Notes: generated by a model not told the origin, from the letters alone. A DNA stretch of 64,000 nt from Karstenula rhodostoma CBS 690.94 (GCA_010093485.1 MU001516.1:310001-374000), one strand, 5' to 3'; positions 1-11,047 are shown, numbered from the stretch's first letter. A program made the numbers and translations.

Positions 1-4
1 TACC

Positions 5-658
5 ATGGAGGGTAGCTTCCAGTACCCGCAACTCAAAGAGCGCCTCCAGACGATCCTGGCGAAATTGAATGAAGAGACGCTGGGCTGGGCTACCGACGGC
101 ATGAAGGCTGTTGAGAAGGAGATGGGTATTGCAAGCAACCTTCAGCGACAATTTGAGCAGATTGTCGAGAACTACAAGAAGAACGATGCGGTGACGCTCG
201 ATTTGGACCTGGTTGACAAGAACCCGTTCGTCTGGCGCCTGCTGTTCTTCGGCCGACCGATGACCCACCTCGACGGGGGCATGTTCCGCATCATAATCCA
301 CGTCAGTCCCAAGTTCCCGGATGTCCTGCCGCGCGTGAAGTTCGATACTCCCATCTTCCATCACCGTGTCTCCCCGGATGGCGTGCTATGTTACAACGCT
401 ACCAGGAAGGACGACATGCGCTCACATATCGAAGCCATCATTGAGGCCATCGAGGAGGAGTCGCCTGCCTACGATCCGCGGACTCTGGTCAACCTCGAGG
501 CTGCGAAGCTCTTCTGGGGTGGTCCTGACCAGAAGAAGCTATACAACCGCCGCCTCCGACGGTCGGCACAAGACAGTGCTGAGTAAGTGAAGTCAGACTC
601 CAGGCCCCTTGTTTGGAGATGCTAACGCGGAACTGGTTTCTGTAGGAACTGCTTCTAA
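5..658 (+). CDS. Ubiquitin-conjugating (E2/UBC-fold) enzyme-like protein, left-edge gene
   Basis: This reading frame starts with an ATG four bases from the window edge, so the true start may lie further left. The product has a UBC fold: a beta-meander (PFVWRLLFFG, then HVSPKFPDVLPRVKF) followed by FHHRVSPDGVLCYN, where the cysteine after GVL sits at the E2 active-site position. After it come alpha-helices ending in YNRRLRR. The classical HPN tripeptide is not intact (FHHRVSPDG). An intron is supported near the 3' end: donor GTAAGT at 583, branch GCTAAC, acceptor TAG at 645 (63 nt). It replaces an immediate TAA with a short tail ending E-N-C-F and a stop at 656-658. Without splicing the protein ends at 586 after 193 residues. 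Family assignment is firm; whether it carries ubiquitin or another modifier is not determined. Confidence 0.75.
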
Positions 659-1006
659 TGCAGTCTATTGGGTTCTTTCTACCCGCCTGCGGGCGGTCTT
701 ACGACGATTAACGGCTTTCGCATCAATGCTAGATTGAGAGTTGATACCCGGCCCCTATCACTTGGGTCCACGCAATGGGAGTCTCGGGCGGTGTTTTGTG
801 GCGTATTCTACTTACATGGATCGGTCGGCATGGAAAGGTTGGGTGCATCCACTGGCACGGCGCATCACTGTGTTTTTACAACGGCATGGTAGGATGGCAA
901 TCAACTACCGAAATGCCCTGAGTACGACAGATCCAGGGATGGGATCTGGGTGTGTGATTACAATATCTACAAGCTTTTCCTGAGAAGTATTATATCGTGA
1001 CTGCGT
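659..1006. other. Intergenic, between convergent genes
   Basis: This holds the 3' flanks of the E2-like gene and ERG26. I see no conserved frame, repeat or RNA gene. Confidence 0.5.
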
Positions 1007-2125
1007 CTATTGATCCTTCTTCTGCGCCTGCTTCGCCTCGTTCTCGACGTGCCACCTCACACCTCTCCTAACCCCCTCGTCCAGCTGCACGAGCGGAGCG
1101 TACCCAAGCCTCCGCTTGGCCTTGTCAATGTTGTGGTACTTGTTCAACGTGCTGTACCTGACCTGCTTCCGCGTGATATTCGGCGTCCGCCCAAGCGCCC
1201 AGAACAAATTCTCCAGCACCGCCCCAACGCCCATGGCGAAGTCCCTGTCGAGCTTCCACACGCCGCTCAGCGGCCTCCGATCACCCGCCTCGTGCCACAC
1301 GGCGCGCGCAAAGTCCCAGAAGTACACGGGCTGGCCGTTGGTGATGAAGAAGGCCTCGCCGTCGACGCGCTCGTGGTCGAGCGGGACGGTGGGCAGGATC
1401 TTGTGCGTATGCAGCAGGTGCTGCGCGGCGAGGAGGTGGCCATAGGCAACGTTCTCGACGTACGTGAAGTCGAAGAGGTTGTCGTTTGCGCCGACCTGGA
1501 ACTTTGTCTGGCCCTTGCGGAAGGCGCTGATGATGGGGGGCAGCAGCTGGACGTCGCCCTCGCCGAAGATGCCGGCGGGGCGGATCGCGCAGGTAAGGAA
1601 GCTCGTGGGCGTGCGGTTGGCTTCCAGCACGGCGGTCTCGGCGTACGCTTTGGTCGTCGTGTAGTACTCTGGCTGCGCGGCGCCCGTGACCATGGGCCAG
1701 TCTTCATTCGCGTTGACGAGCTCGGTCTCGGGCCCGAGGATCACGGACGCGGAGGACGTGTAGACGAAGGCTTTGACGCCGGTTTCCTGCGCGGCGGCGA
1801 GGAGGTTCTTGGTGCCCTCGATGTTTACTTTGTCGTGGACGGCGGCGGGGAGGTGGAAGTGCGGGGAGGCGGTGTGGATGATGACGTCTGGCTTGAGCTC
1901 TGCAAAGAGGGTCTTCAGGGCGGCAAGGTCGGTGATGTCGCCGTCGTGGTAGGAGACTTGGGGCGAGGCATTGCGGTTGGAGGAGGTGCGGAGGTCGAGC
2001 ACGGAGATGCGCGTCGAGGGGTGGCGCTTTATGATGAGCGAGACGATGTGCGAGCCCAGGAAGCCGCAGCCGCCGACGACGGTGACGTGGCCGAGCGAGG
2101 GAACGGGGGTCCTACCAGCGGCCAT
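1007..2125 (-). CDS. erg26: Sterol-4-alpha-carboxylate 3-dehydrogenase (decarboxylating), ERG26-like
   Basis: A single-exon gene of 372 residues. The NAD(P)-binding Rossmann motif GGCGFLG occurs about 18 residues in, and the short-chain dehydrogenase YxxxK catalytic pair (Y-T-T-T-K) follows at mid-protein, with the 3-beta-HSD-type IRPAGIFGEGD segment after it. This is the 3-beta-hydroxysteroid dehydrogenase family. In ergosterol synthesis ERG26 oxidises the 3-hydroxyl and decarboxylates C-4, in complex with ERG25 and ERG27 at the ER. The start is the ATG at 2125-2123 (MAAGRTPV); the longer frame to 2146 begins with TTG and is rejected. It diverges from the UBE3D-like gene with a 334-bp shared upstream region. 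Other 3-beta-HSD family members look similar, so exact orthology should be confirmed by phylogeny. Confidence 0.82.
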   Translation of the reverse strand: MAAGRTPVPSLGHVTVVGGCGFLGSHIVSLIIKRHPSTRISVLDLRTSSNRNASPQVSYHDGDITDLAALKTLFAELKPDVIIHTASPHFHLPAAVHDKVNIEGTKNLLAAAQETGVKAFVYTSSASVILGPETELVNANEDWPMVTGAAQPEYYTTTKAYAETAVLEANRTPTSFLTCAIRPAGIFGEGDVQLLPPIISAFRKGQTKFQVGANDNLFDFTYVENVAYGHLLAAQHLLHTHKILPTVPLDHERVDGEAFFITNGQPVYFWDFARAVWHEAGDRRPLSGVWKLDRDFAMGVGAVLENLFWALGRTPNITRKQVRYSTLNKYHNIDKAKRRLGYAPLVQLDEGVRRGVRWHVENEAKQAQKKDQ

Positions 2126-2459
2126 GGTGTGCAATTGAGGCGGCAATGGTGTTGTGAGTGCGGAGGTGGAGGTGGAGGTCGCAATTTCCCGCAGCGGGAC
2201 AGGGTCTTAGCAGCTGGGCATTCGTACTTGGGTCGACTTGCCCGTGGTTCCGCCGTGGAAGCTTCAACATGGCTTTTTTTCAACCAACGTGTGCATCCGC
2301 AAGCTGAACCCAAAGCAGATGGCAGTCGTCCTGCGCGCATGTGGTGTTGACAAAGCGGAACTTCTTCGGGAGCTGTGGTGAGATTCCGCCTAGCTCCCCT
2401 GGACAGCTCTCTTACTCCTCACCACGGCGGCGCACCAGTATGGCTTGCGCGACCGCACC
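2126..2459. promoter_or_regulatory. Divergent intergenic region ERG26 / UBE3D-like
   Basis: 334 bp between two divergent start codons, so it must carry the 5' leaders and promoters of both genes. A long open frame across ERG26 and this region on the plus strand is an antisense shadow. No specific operator motif was identified. Confidence 0.45.
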
Positions 2460-4165
2460 ATGTCGCCCTCCCCGCTTCCCGCGTCCGCCTACGACGCGCT
2501 CGGGCTCCCAGAGGAAACGGTGAAGATCGCGACGACCCCCAAGCCCAGCGCATCGCCCGCGACCATCGCGTCGCCGAATTTACTCCAGGACGCGCAGGAG
2601 CCTGAACAACCTCTCGCCATGAACGACACCTCGATCACGCTCTATGCGGAGCTTCTGCTGCATATTCGGACCGTCACCTTGTTTGCGTCGCTCCGCACGG
2701 AACATACGCGCGAGACGAAAGCGACGCTCGAGAGCAATGGCTGTGCTGTGACCGTCACGCACGAGGGCACGTCGGCTACCATTAAGCTCCCGATACAGGT
2801 GCAAGGAGGGGGCGACGCAGCGCTGTCACTGCCAGCCAGTCCTCCGAGCAAGGATCTAACTCTACGACTACAGATTGAAGAGAAAGAAGGCTCGAACATG
2901 CTTGGGGCGCTGCTGTCAGAGGAGCGCAAGGCCAACATCGTGCCGTGGGATGGCGCGTCGCTGAATGAAGCGAAGGATGTCGCCATCCACTGCAAAAACT
3001 GCGAAAAGGTCATTGTGCCGGCCGGCGTGGTGCGAGAGTGGAGAGATCTGCCCAACGAGAACTGGGCAGAGATGATGGACTTCTGGCACTGCCACAAGCC
3101 GGACGAGCACCACTTGCACGACCATACCAACGAGGAGGCGATCGGGAAGAAGGGCTATGCCGCCAGTAACAAGCTACAGGCCACGAAAGGCCTAGGCTTC
3201 GTCGATCTGGGGAGCTTCTTGCTCGACGACGAGGACTGCACGGGGATCGAGGTAGGTCAACGCTTTCGTATTTTTAGTGTGGTCTGGTGGGCACAAAGAA
3301 GGTGGCTTTCGCCTTTCCATGGTACAAGTCGCCGATACAAATGCCCTAGAATGATAGGCTCCAACACTTAATTCGCACGCCTTCAGATCCTCTCCTCTGG
3401 ACGATGGGCCTGCTGGTGCTGTGAAGGAGCGGCCTGCTCATTTCACTGCTGTGTCCGAAGGTCCGTGGGCATGGTGGGATTAGAGTAGGCTACATCACAA
3501 TCCAATACATGCCGTTCACACTATCCTGTACCATCTATCCTGTACTATACACTATCATGTACCATACACGTGTTGAACTCAACATACTAACGCACCTCCA
3601 GACGACCCCCACCGCTCTCCACTGCACCCACTGCACCCACATCCTCGGCGCCCCCGACTCCTCCTCCGCCGGCCACCGCATCTGGAAATGGTGCGTCGCC
3701 GTCTCCACGCTCGCCACAGAACACCATCCAACCTCCTTCCCCCCACAACACTGGATCGCCTCGCGCCTCCTCCACCTCATCGAAAACCAAAACGTCCGCC
3801 GCTTCCACGTACACCCTCCGCCAACAACCTCGACCCCTAACCACGAGCCCGAGCCCGAGCCCGAGCCCGACCCCGTCCCCTCCCTCCTCCTCTGGGTCTT
3901 CACGCCGGACCTCTTCTTCTCGTCCTCGCTCGGCACGCGCGGCCCCACGCGCGCAATGAAGGTGTTCTGGAAGCGGGAGACGTGGGCGGCAGCGCGGCCT
4001 GGGGCGGTGGAGCGGGCGGATGAGGAGGAGGTGGAGGTTGTGGGGGCGTTGTTTGGGGAGGTGGAGAGGGTGTTGGGGGAGAGTCGGGGGGTGATGCCGG
4101 GGGGTGCGCGGCGGTGGGGGGAGTGGGAGGTTGGGCTTTTGGAGAGGTTTGATGGGGTGGTGTGA
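2460..4165 (+). CDS. UBE3D-like (HECT_2) ubiquitin-protein ligase / E2-binding protein
   Basis: Two exons, 2460-3251 and 3602-4165, encode about 451 residues. The 350-nt intron has donor GTAGGT, branch ACTAAC and acceptor CAG; the frame continues from GAG into ACG. The ATG at 2460 (ACCATGTC context) is chosen; an in-frame upstream TTG is not a start. Zinc-binding-type cysteines are seen in CKNCEKV, WHCHKP and exon 2 CTHCTHILG, and the LGFVDLGSFLL segment is typical of the UBE3D/E2-binding family (HECT_2). Such proteins bind UbcH10-type E2s. Near the C terminus is a low-complexity EPEPEPEPDP run encoded by GAGCCC repeats, then the family-like LLLWVFTPDLFFSS strand. A GTGCGTC minisatellite begins 14 bases after the stop. 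Confidence 0.72.
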
Positions 4166-4179
4166 GTTGGTTGGGGGGA

Positions 4180-4222
4180 GTGCGTCGTGCGTCGTGCGTC
4201 GTGCGTCGTGCGTCGTGCGTCG
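4180..4222. repeat. Minisatellite, 7-bp unit GTGCGTC, about 6 copies
   Basis: A perfect tandem array directly downstream of the UBE3D-like stop codon, so probably in its 3' UTR. Confidence 0.9.
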
Positions 4223-4755
4223 ACGGGAGAAGTGTCTACCCAGGAAGCAGCTCGATACCCCAATAAAACCCGCACGTGGCTCTCTCTCCTCACTACACAC
4301 ATCCGCCCAGTCCTCGTCCAAAACAAAACAAAACAAAACATCTCGCCAACTCGGCATAACCACTCCCCCCATCCATCGACCGTTTCTTCCAGTTCGCCAT
4401 CCACCCCTACTCGCCCATCACGTAGCCAAGCCCCCTCTAGCACAGACCCCCAACCTATATATCAAGAAGAAGAAAAGACACAAAGACAGAGATATTGTGT
4501 GTAGAGTATGAAAATAATAATGAAAAGGTGATACCACCTATGTATGGATGACACACACCACCCCATCCCATCCCATCCACGAACCCATCTCTCCTCCCGA
4601 GGCACTACCTCCCGTCTATATCCACATGCCAAGCATGATAGAGAAGAAGATAGTTACCAACTTCCTGCGATGCAGACCACCCTTACCCTTTTTATTTTCA
4701 AAAGGAGGTTGTGTCTGGATATAGTACCGGTTATCAGTAGCCGTCTAGATACGGG

Positions 4756-4788
4756 GTAAGAAGTAAGAAGTAAGAAGTAAGAAGTAGG
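4756..4788. repeat. Tandem repeat, 7-bp unit GTAAGAA, about 4-5 copies
   Basis: The tract reads as repeated GTAAGAA units followed by GTAGGG. It is non-coding, and 70 bp later comes a poly-C tract. Confidence 0.85.
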
Positions 4789-4961
4789 GAGATGAGGGTA
4801 GTTCATCCCTAGTACTACTCTCTACTGTGTCCCAAGCGGGCGGGGAAGTGTATCCCCCCCCCCCCCCCTCCTTCCTTAGTTGTCTCTAAATACCAAGGCA
4901 GAGAACGAAAGGGTTGGTTTGGCCACTAGCCACCCTCGTTGCTTCCCTAAAACACAACAAG

Positions 4962-5069
4962 ACAGCACAGCACAGCACAGCACAGCACAGCACAGCACAG
5001 CACAGCACAGCACAGCACAGCACAGCACAGCACAGCACAGCACAGCACAGCACAGCACAGCACAGCACA
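4962..5069. repeat. Pentanucleotide microsatellite (CACAG)n, about 21 copies
   Basis: About 108 bp of essentially perfect CACAG repeats. Because the unit is 5 bp, every frame stays open and gives artefactual repetitive peptides on both strands; it is not a gene. Confidence 0.95.
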
Positions 5070-5582
5070 TGGCAAACATCCCATCCAAAGACACCCGGTG
5101 CAAGGTAGATGATTCAAACGGTGCTGCTCTATACCAGACGGTGGGGTGGGGATGAAGTGGCAAGTACCGTACGCGTATGCGCGTCGCTGAAGGTACGGGT
5201 TAAAAGGTATGTAGGTAGGGAGTATAGTGGTCGTACTGGGGAAAGTAGCAAAGCGAGGTATTCGTTATGTATTTCGCTGGTATAGGTGTGGGGTGGAGGG
5301 TTGTAATGAGGGTGCTGCCGTGATCTTTGCGTGGTGCTTTTGTTGGTGGAGGAGGAGGAGGAGGAGGAGGAAAGATGAGAAGAGCACGCTGCGAGACAGG
5401 AAGTTGCTGGCAAATCCACCGTCATAGGCCAAGTGTCTAGTACCGCACTGCTCTTCGTGGAGTAACGCACTCAGACTGTTGTCCAGACATAGTAGCTTGT
5501 CCAGACATTGCAGCCAACGCCAGAATCCCCGCTTCCAGTAATCCTTTTCCTCCATCCCAATCCACGCATACATCCAGCCCTC

Positions 5583-6927
5583 TCACGCCACCCCCTTCGT
5601 AAACACAACTTCCAGCTCATCCCCAACCCGCTTATCCAGATCAAACTCCCACTTGACAAACCGCACCTCGGCCGCCAACCCCATCCGCTCATCCCCCTTG
5701 CACACACCCCGCTCCTGCAGCCCCGCCCACACAGCGCGAAACGCCTCGCCCTCGCTCTCCCGCTCGCCATTCGCGTCGTCCGAGCTCCGGAACCACACCC
5801 CCTTCTCCACCATCCGCCTCAGATCGTCTGCGGGCTCCATGCTCGCCCACACATCCCACGGCATGTACTTGACCCTGACCTCCTGCAGCGCTTCTGACTC
5901 CCGCAGCATCAGCAGCGCGTGGATGCAGTTGTGGACCCAGTATCTGATCTTGAGCGGCAGGGTGTATCCGGGGCGGGAGGCGCCGCGGTGGTGGTGCGAG
6001 GCGCGGGAGAGGAAGTACAGCGGGAGAGTGATGCTTGCGAGGGCGAAGGTGGGGGAGGCGAGGTAGTCGAAGAGGGGGGTGACTTCGAGGGAGACGAGGA
6101 GGTCGAGCTTGATGTCGACGTCGGAGGTGGAGTCGTCGACGGTTGAGGGGCGCGAGGGGTCGGCGAAGGGGTAGTGCGTGGCGAAGCCGAAGGGGTCATT
6201 TGCATTTGAGGCGGGGGCATTGCGGTGCGGCCACGTGGGATAGAGCGAGGCGTTTTCGGCTTCGTAGAAGTTGTCGTCGTAGTAGCCGCCCTCGTAGTCG
6301 TGCTCGTCGTAGTGCCCGTTGTACTGCGCGCCGCGGATGTAGTCGACGTCCACTTCGTGTCCATCGTTCTCCCAGTACCACTCGCGTTTACCCTCGCTCC
6401 GCTCCGGCGGGTAGAGGCGGAGGTTGGGGAAGGTGATCCAGTCCAGCTCGATCTTCTTGATGCGCTTCAGCCACTGTTTGCCAGGGCCGCCCGTGTCCTC
6501 GATGCGCGCGAGAAGCTGTTGTAGCACGTACGGCCCGCAGCTTAGATGGACAGTGTGTTTTTTGAAGAGCAACTCAAGGGCCTCGCGCGCGATTTGGTGG
6601 TTCAGCAGGAAGTATTCATGATGCAGCACCAAGAGGATGGACGCGGCAGACGGTCGGAAATATTTCAGATGCCGTCGCTCAATGCGGAGTGCGCGGTCGG
6701 CGCGGTCTTCAGGGATAGTGAAGGCATAGTCGTAGATCTGGTGGTGTGTGAGCTTGCTGTTACCCAGACTGCAGCAGGGTAGGACTTACCTGGTCGCGAA
6801 GCTCTCGCGGAAGCTCCAAGAACGGAAACACATGTTTGCGCTGCGCTCTCTCAGCAGCGAAGGTGTCGCGCCTCGACGCTGTGGTCGCATCTAGGGATGC
6901 CAGGTCGGGCGGCTCTCTACCGGCCAT
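5583..6927 (-). CDS. 2EXR / F-box-like domain protein
   Basis: Two exons on the minus strand, 6927-6790 and 6737-5583, give about 430 residues. The 52-nt intron has donor GTAAGT and acceptor CAG and joins LPRELRDQ to IYDYAF. That joined LPxELRxxIYxYAF segment is the hallmark of the 2EXR/F-box-like motif expanded in Dothideomycetes; a second 2EXR gene lies at 42.8-44.6 kb. The ATG at 6927 (MAGREPPD) is chosen, since the frame upstream begins with GTG. The remainder includes a Glu/Asp/Tyr-rich middle and no recognisable catalytic domain. Proteins of this type are presumed to act as substrate adaptors, but no substrate or partner is visible here. Confidence 0.78.
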
Positions 6928-9424
6928 GACGCGTCGGTATTGCTTGTACCCACGGCGCGACTTTTCCAAGCTCCGTGACGCTCCACAGGCAGACGTTCGC
7001 ACGTGATTGCCCCTCCCGCTGCCTACTACCGCTTACGGTTAGACATGCGCCGAGCCACATCTTAACGAAATCTGGCGAACGGGCCGTGGCTGCACGGGCG
7101 ACAGGCTCGACATCCTCGGTGATTTTCAGCACTGCGCGCAAGCTTGCTGAAGCGCGGCAATCCTTTTATTGCCCTGGTTCAGGATCACCGTCTCGCGAAG
7201 TCCGCCGACCGTCACTCGTCCCTGCATGCGCGTCTGGCCCCGATATCGAAAGTCTTGGATTCATCTCGGGCCTGCCCGATTGTTAAAAGCCCATCTGCAT
7301 GTGGTCCCAGGTCCGCGCCGTTTGAGAAGGTACACATGCCGTTCCGTCTGCACCATCGCTAAATACTGATCCTATCTGTGACTGCACATGCTATTCCGGG
7401 AACCTTTTGCAAGGGAGGCTTCCGACCTGTGGTAAGGCAGATTCGCACCTTGTCGACAAGACGTCGTCCTGCCGAAAGCGACGGTGTTTGAATCGCCTGC
7501 ATGTCGTGTTTCTCGATCAACCGCTTGATGCGGGCCGCCCTGCTGGTGGAGAACCGCATACCTTGCCTGACAGGGTAGGACGATGGTGCCACCACAGAGC
7601 CCCCAACAGTCGTACCTGGGGACGGATCTGTTACTGGCAGGTTGACGCCTGGTGCACGACAGAAGACGTTTGGACGGAATTGCTGTCTGTCTGCGCAACC
7701 ATGTGTCAGGTCGATTGCTGCACGCCACATCATGGCTACGATGGCGGAGTCAGGGCCGTGGGGAATATCGTACGACCACGTGTTTAGTTGATTGATACCT
7801 GTCAAATCCTTGCTCCTCGTCGTACCGAGTACCGCCGAGGGCATCCTGTACAGGGTATTGGCAGCATGGACCCCTTCAGGTACAGTGCCTGCCAGGTTGA
7901 TGTCCAGACACGGCAGTTCTGTAACTGAGAGCGAATGCATCTCGAGCCGGCTACCGACGCTGTGTGCCTTTCTAAAGTTTCATGATATGCAGTACGGCGC
8001 ACGCTGGATGGTACGGAGAGCAGAGGTTGGTACTGCTCATTCCGTACCTGGACAGAAGTCTGTGCGAGACACGACGGCACCAATCAGGGACACGCGGGGT
8101 CTGCGATCCAGATCAGGAAAGCAATTGTGTCACCTCTCAGAACACACGACATGCAACGACGCCTCACACAAAGCCGTTTGACGACGACCTGGTTCTCGGA
8201 TCAACGTGTGGTCGCACCTGCCAGCTCGGGTGCGATGTGAGGACGGTGACATGGCGACACGCTCTTGCGTTGCATGCGGCTTCGGAGGGTTCGAAGATGG
8301 GTATGACGGAGCTCGAAGGTGAATGGAGGCAGGGGGGATGGGGAAGCCGCCGAGTACAATGGAGAAACATGGTGAGACTTTGCGATTGGCGGAGCGCTTC
8401 TTTCCACGGCAGGTCGTTAGCAGTGTCTCCTTCGGTACCTGGGTGCGTGAATCCGTTCGAAACTGGAGATGGGCCTCTTGGCCGCCTCGCTGTGTAACCC
8501 AAGGGTCGTGGACCGTACTCGCAAAGTAGTGATGGGTCTTTGTCAAGACGCACAATTGCCGTCAAGCAGATGGCTACGTTGCTCATGTCATCCACAGCAG
8601 TTGACATGCGAAATAATCTCGGCAGGTCGCACGATCCAACGTGCCCTGGACATTCATGGCTCGCTTCTTCGTGTGTCTACGGTTCAGGCTCCGACTGGCC
8701 GTGATGCTCCCTGGCCGAGGAGCAGCCGTGCAAAGGGAAGTTTGGAGCGATCACAATGCTGGCGTTGGCGCATCGTTGTGACACCAACGTGACTTTGAAA
8801 TGCTGTGCTACGTCCTGGGTTCTCATGGAGCGTGCTGCAGCGAAACCTTGAGGGTGCCGATCCCGAACTACCGAACGTGTTGAAATGCAACCGGCTTCCC
8901 AAAGCGACTTGCAAGACACCACGGGCGACAGGGCCCTCGGAACATGGGTGTGGAAGAGGTGGCGCAAGCCGTTTGGACCAGCGGCAAAGTAAGCGGCATT
9001 CCGGGGCCGCTGTGGTTGGTAGAGGCAAATGAGGCTGCCTCTCAAAGGGCTGGGGAAGGCAACCATGGCTGAAAACGTGGGCGGGCGTGGACCTAGCGGG
9101 CGGCGGGACGATGGGTGGTGGACGGCTTGACGGCCTGTACAGAAAACGTCGGTCGACTCTGTGCAGGCGTGGGGCGGGTGCGTGTCTTGTCGCATGCCTA
9201 GTAGTATAGTAGTAGGCCGTCACCGTGGGCCACGACGCGCAATGCCCACGCCCGAGCACGAGAGCCTAGAGGCGCTCCCGCACGGCGGCCCAAAGCGGAG
9301 GGGATCGTTGCGGCACAGAATTGCTTCTTCGGCTGGCTCCTCGTGGCGCGCAGATGAAGCCGCCCGGGTCCTGAGATCCTTCCCACATGCCGCCATCGCC
9401 ATCGCCAATGCCGTCGCCCTCGGA
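6928..9424. other. Long gene-free region upstream of 2EXR and bHLH genes
   Basis: About 2.5 kb with several overlapping open frames of 100-190 codons on both strands. None has a recognisable domain, consistent splice structure or clear codon preference. The base composition is balanced, so long chance frames are expected. It contains the 5' flank of the minus-strand 2EXR gene. I see no tRNA or transposon signature. An unannotated non-coding transcript cannot be excluded. Confidence 0.4.
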
Positions 9425-9440
9425 CTGTCTGCCTGTCTGT

Positions 9441-9517
<77 letters not shown>

Positions 9518-9529
9518 TGCCTGTCTGTT
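9425..9529. repeat. Tetranucleotide microsatellite (CTGC/CTGT)n
   Basis: About 105 bp of CTGC units with interspersed CTGT units at both ends. Its translation gives repetitive Cys/Leu/Pro/Ala or Gly/Arg/Gln peptides in overlapping frames, which are artefacts. Confidence 0.95.
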
Positions 9530-11047
9530 TCTCTTGCGGGCGTGTCCGGCGCGGCGCTCCTCTCTTGCCGGCGTCCGTCCCCCACCTGCTGTCTGACCAC
9601 CTCGCGCACACCTGTTCGCGCACAAGACAGGGCGCCATGTTAGGTGCAGGTAGCCGCCACTAGGGGCCCTGCTGAGATACACGAAGCCTTATTGAACGAT
9701 TTCCCACGTGCAAGCGGCCTCGTCCTGGGCAAGCCTGCTGCATTAATTGGCCCGTGTCGTGCCCTTGCGCATCCCCAAGTCTTGCTGAGCTTCCTGGGTG
9801 CTCACTGCTCGCTGTTCAGTGCTCACTGCTCTGCTGAAGCTCCCAGCGACCTCCACTCTGCCTGTCCGTCCCGTCTTGTTGCACACACACACGTCCACGC
9901 CCTCGGCCCCCTCCCCCCCTCGAGCCCGCGTCCACCTGCTGCTAGTTGCTAGCTGCTGGCCATTCATCGCACCCGCTGCCCGCTGTCCTCTGTCCTCGGG
10001 CCGTTGCATGCAAGGCACGCCTGCCATCGCTGCTGCGACGTGCCCTGCGCTCCCTTCCTCGTCTAGGTTGCATCTGTTCTGCCCCGGGGATATGTTTGCG
10101 CCTCGGACCTCTGCCGTGCCCGAGTAACTCGAATGACGCCGATTGACTTCGCTGTGCGCCCCAGACACGCCGCTCGCCTGCACAGTGCCCTCTTTTGCTT
10201 TCTCCGCCTCGTCTTCCCGTGACGGCCACCACTCTCACCGTGCGACGGGCTCACGACGCCACCGCTCAGCGACTCGTTGCGGCCCTCGAGTCCTGCCCCG
10301 GCTCAGTCCCGGCTCTTCCCCAGTGACACCCACCACACGCCCTCATCGCGGGACCCCCAGATCAGATCCAGCCATCCAACGCCGTGCGCCGCCCCGGCTG
10401 CCATTGCTCTCCACCGCAGCACGCCGGCCGAGCCTGCTGCAGCCACGTCCCGTTTCGCCGCCTGCGCGCCGCCTGGTCCATGGTCGTCGTGTAGAGGCGA
10501 CGCGGCCATCTCTGCTTTGGCGTGGTGTTGCTGCTGCTGCTGCGCGCCCTCGGAGCACCACCCAGCACCGCGAGCGCCCACGCCGCGCAGTGACTGGATT
10601 CCTGGTATCCGGCTCGCAGGACGCTGTCTGCGCCTGCTCCCTGCCATCGAGCCCTGCTTGGCGACGCGACCGTCGCTGCTGCCCCGCCTCGCGCCTGAGT
10701 GAACTCCCAGAAGGGACGTCCACCATCCCGTGCGCCGTAACTGCCTGCTGTGTCTCTGCCCCCGCTCGCTCTTTCACTCCTGTCCCGCTGCTCGTTGCTC
10801 GCTGCTCGCTGCTCTTTGCTCCCGCTCTTCTGCCTATTCGCTCTCTTGCTGCACCCGCCGCCGTCGACGCTCCGCATACCACGCCAGCATACGTCGGAAA
10901 GCCTGTCCGCCTCCGCGTCCGCCCCTGTCATTGGCCCGCCCCTCGACTGGCGCTCTCTTGCATCACCCTCCGAACCTCCAGCTCGCCCGGTAGCTCTGCT
11001 GGACCGCCGTAGTGCAAAGTGCACACCGACGCGCTGCGTCTGCCGCT
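9530..11047 (+). promoter_or_regulatory. Long C/T-rich upstream region of the bHLH gene
   Basis: About 1.5 kb, strongly pyrimidine-rich on the plus strand, with CTGCTCG-type short repeats near 10785-10820. It leads up to the bHLH start codon. Several ATG-initiated short frames lie here (for example at 9946), which would be upstream ORFs if transcription starts far upstream. The assignment as leader or promoter is inferred from position and composition. Confidence 0.4.

Larger units (their letters stand above)
4166..5582. other. Repeat-rich intergenic region
   Basis: Between the UBE3D-like gene and the convergent 2EXR gene there is no supported coding sequence, only simple-sequence tracts. 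These are GTGCGTC (4180), AAAAC (about 4320), GTAAGAA (about 4756-4788), poly-C (about 4854-4868), CACAG (4962-5069) and GAG/AGG (about 5345-5370). Open frames here are translations of the repeats. Confidence 0.6.

Noticed and set aside
1010..2350. 446-codon plus-strand open frame
   Set aside because: It is antisense to ERG26, whose minus-strand product has full family motifs; the plus-strand peptide is Val/Glu/Gly-biased with no domain.
3535..4443. 302-codon minus-strand frame
   Set aside because: It is antisense to exon 2 of the UBE3D-like gene and runs through the minisatellite; low complexity, no domain.
4876..5163. Cys/Ala/Val/Leu repeat peptide frames on both strands
   Set aside because: They are translations of the CACAG microsatellite, open in every frame because the unit is 5 bp.
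7359..7940. 193-codon minus-strand frame
   Set aside because: No domain, several competing frames of similar length on both strands, no splice continuity; consistent with chance.
9161..9682. Several 130-160-codon frames with Cys-Leu-Pro-Ala or Gly-Arg-Gln-Ala repeats
   Set aside because: They are translations of the CTGC microsatellite.
10143..11012. 289-codon plus-strand frame before the bHLH gene
   Set aside because: Pro/Ser/Arg-biased from the C-rich composition, with a competing frame on the other strand and no domain; more likely leader sequence.
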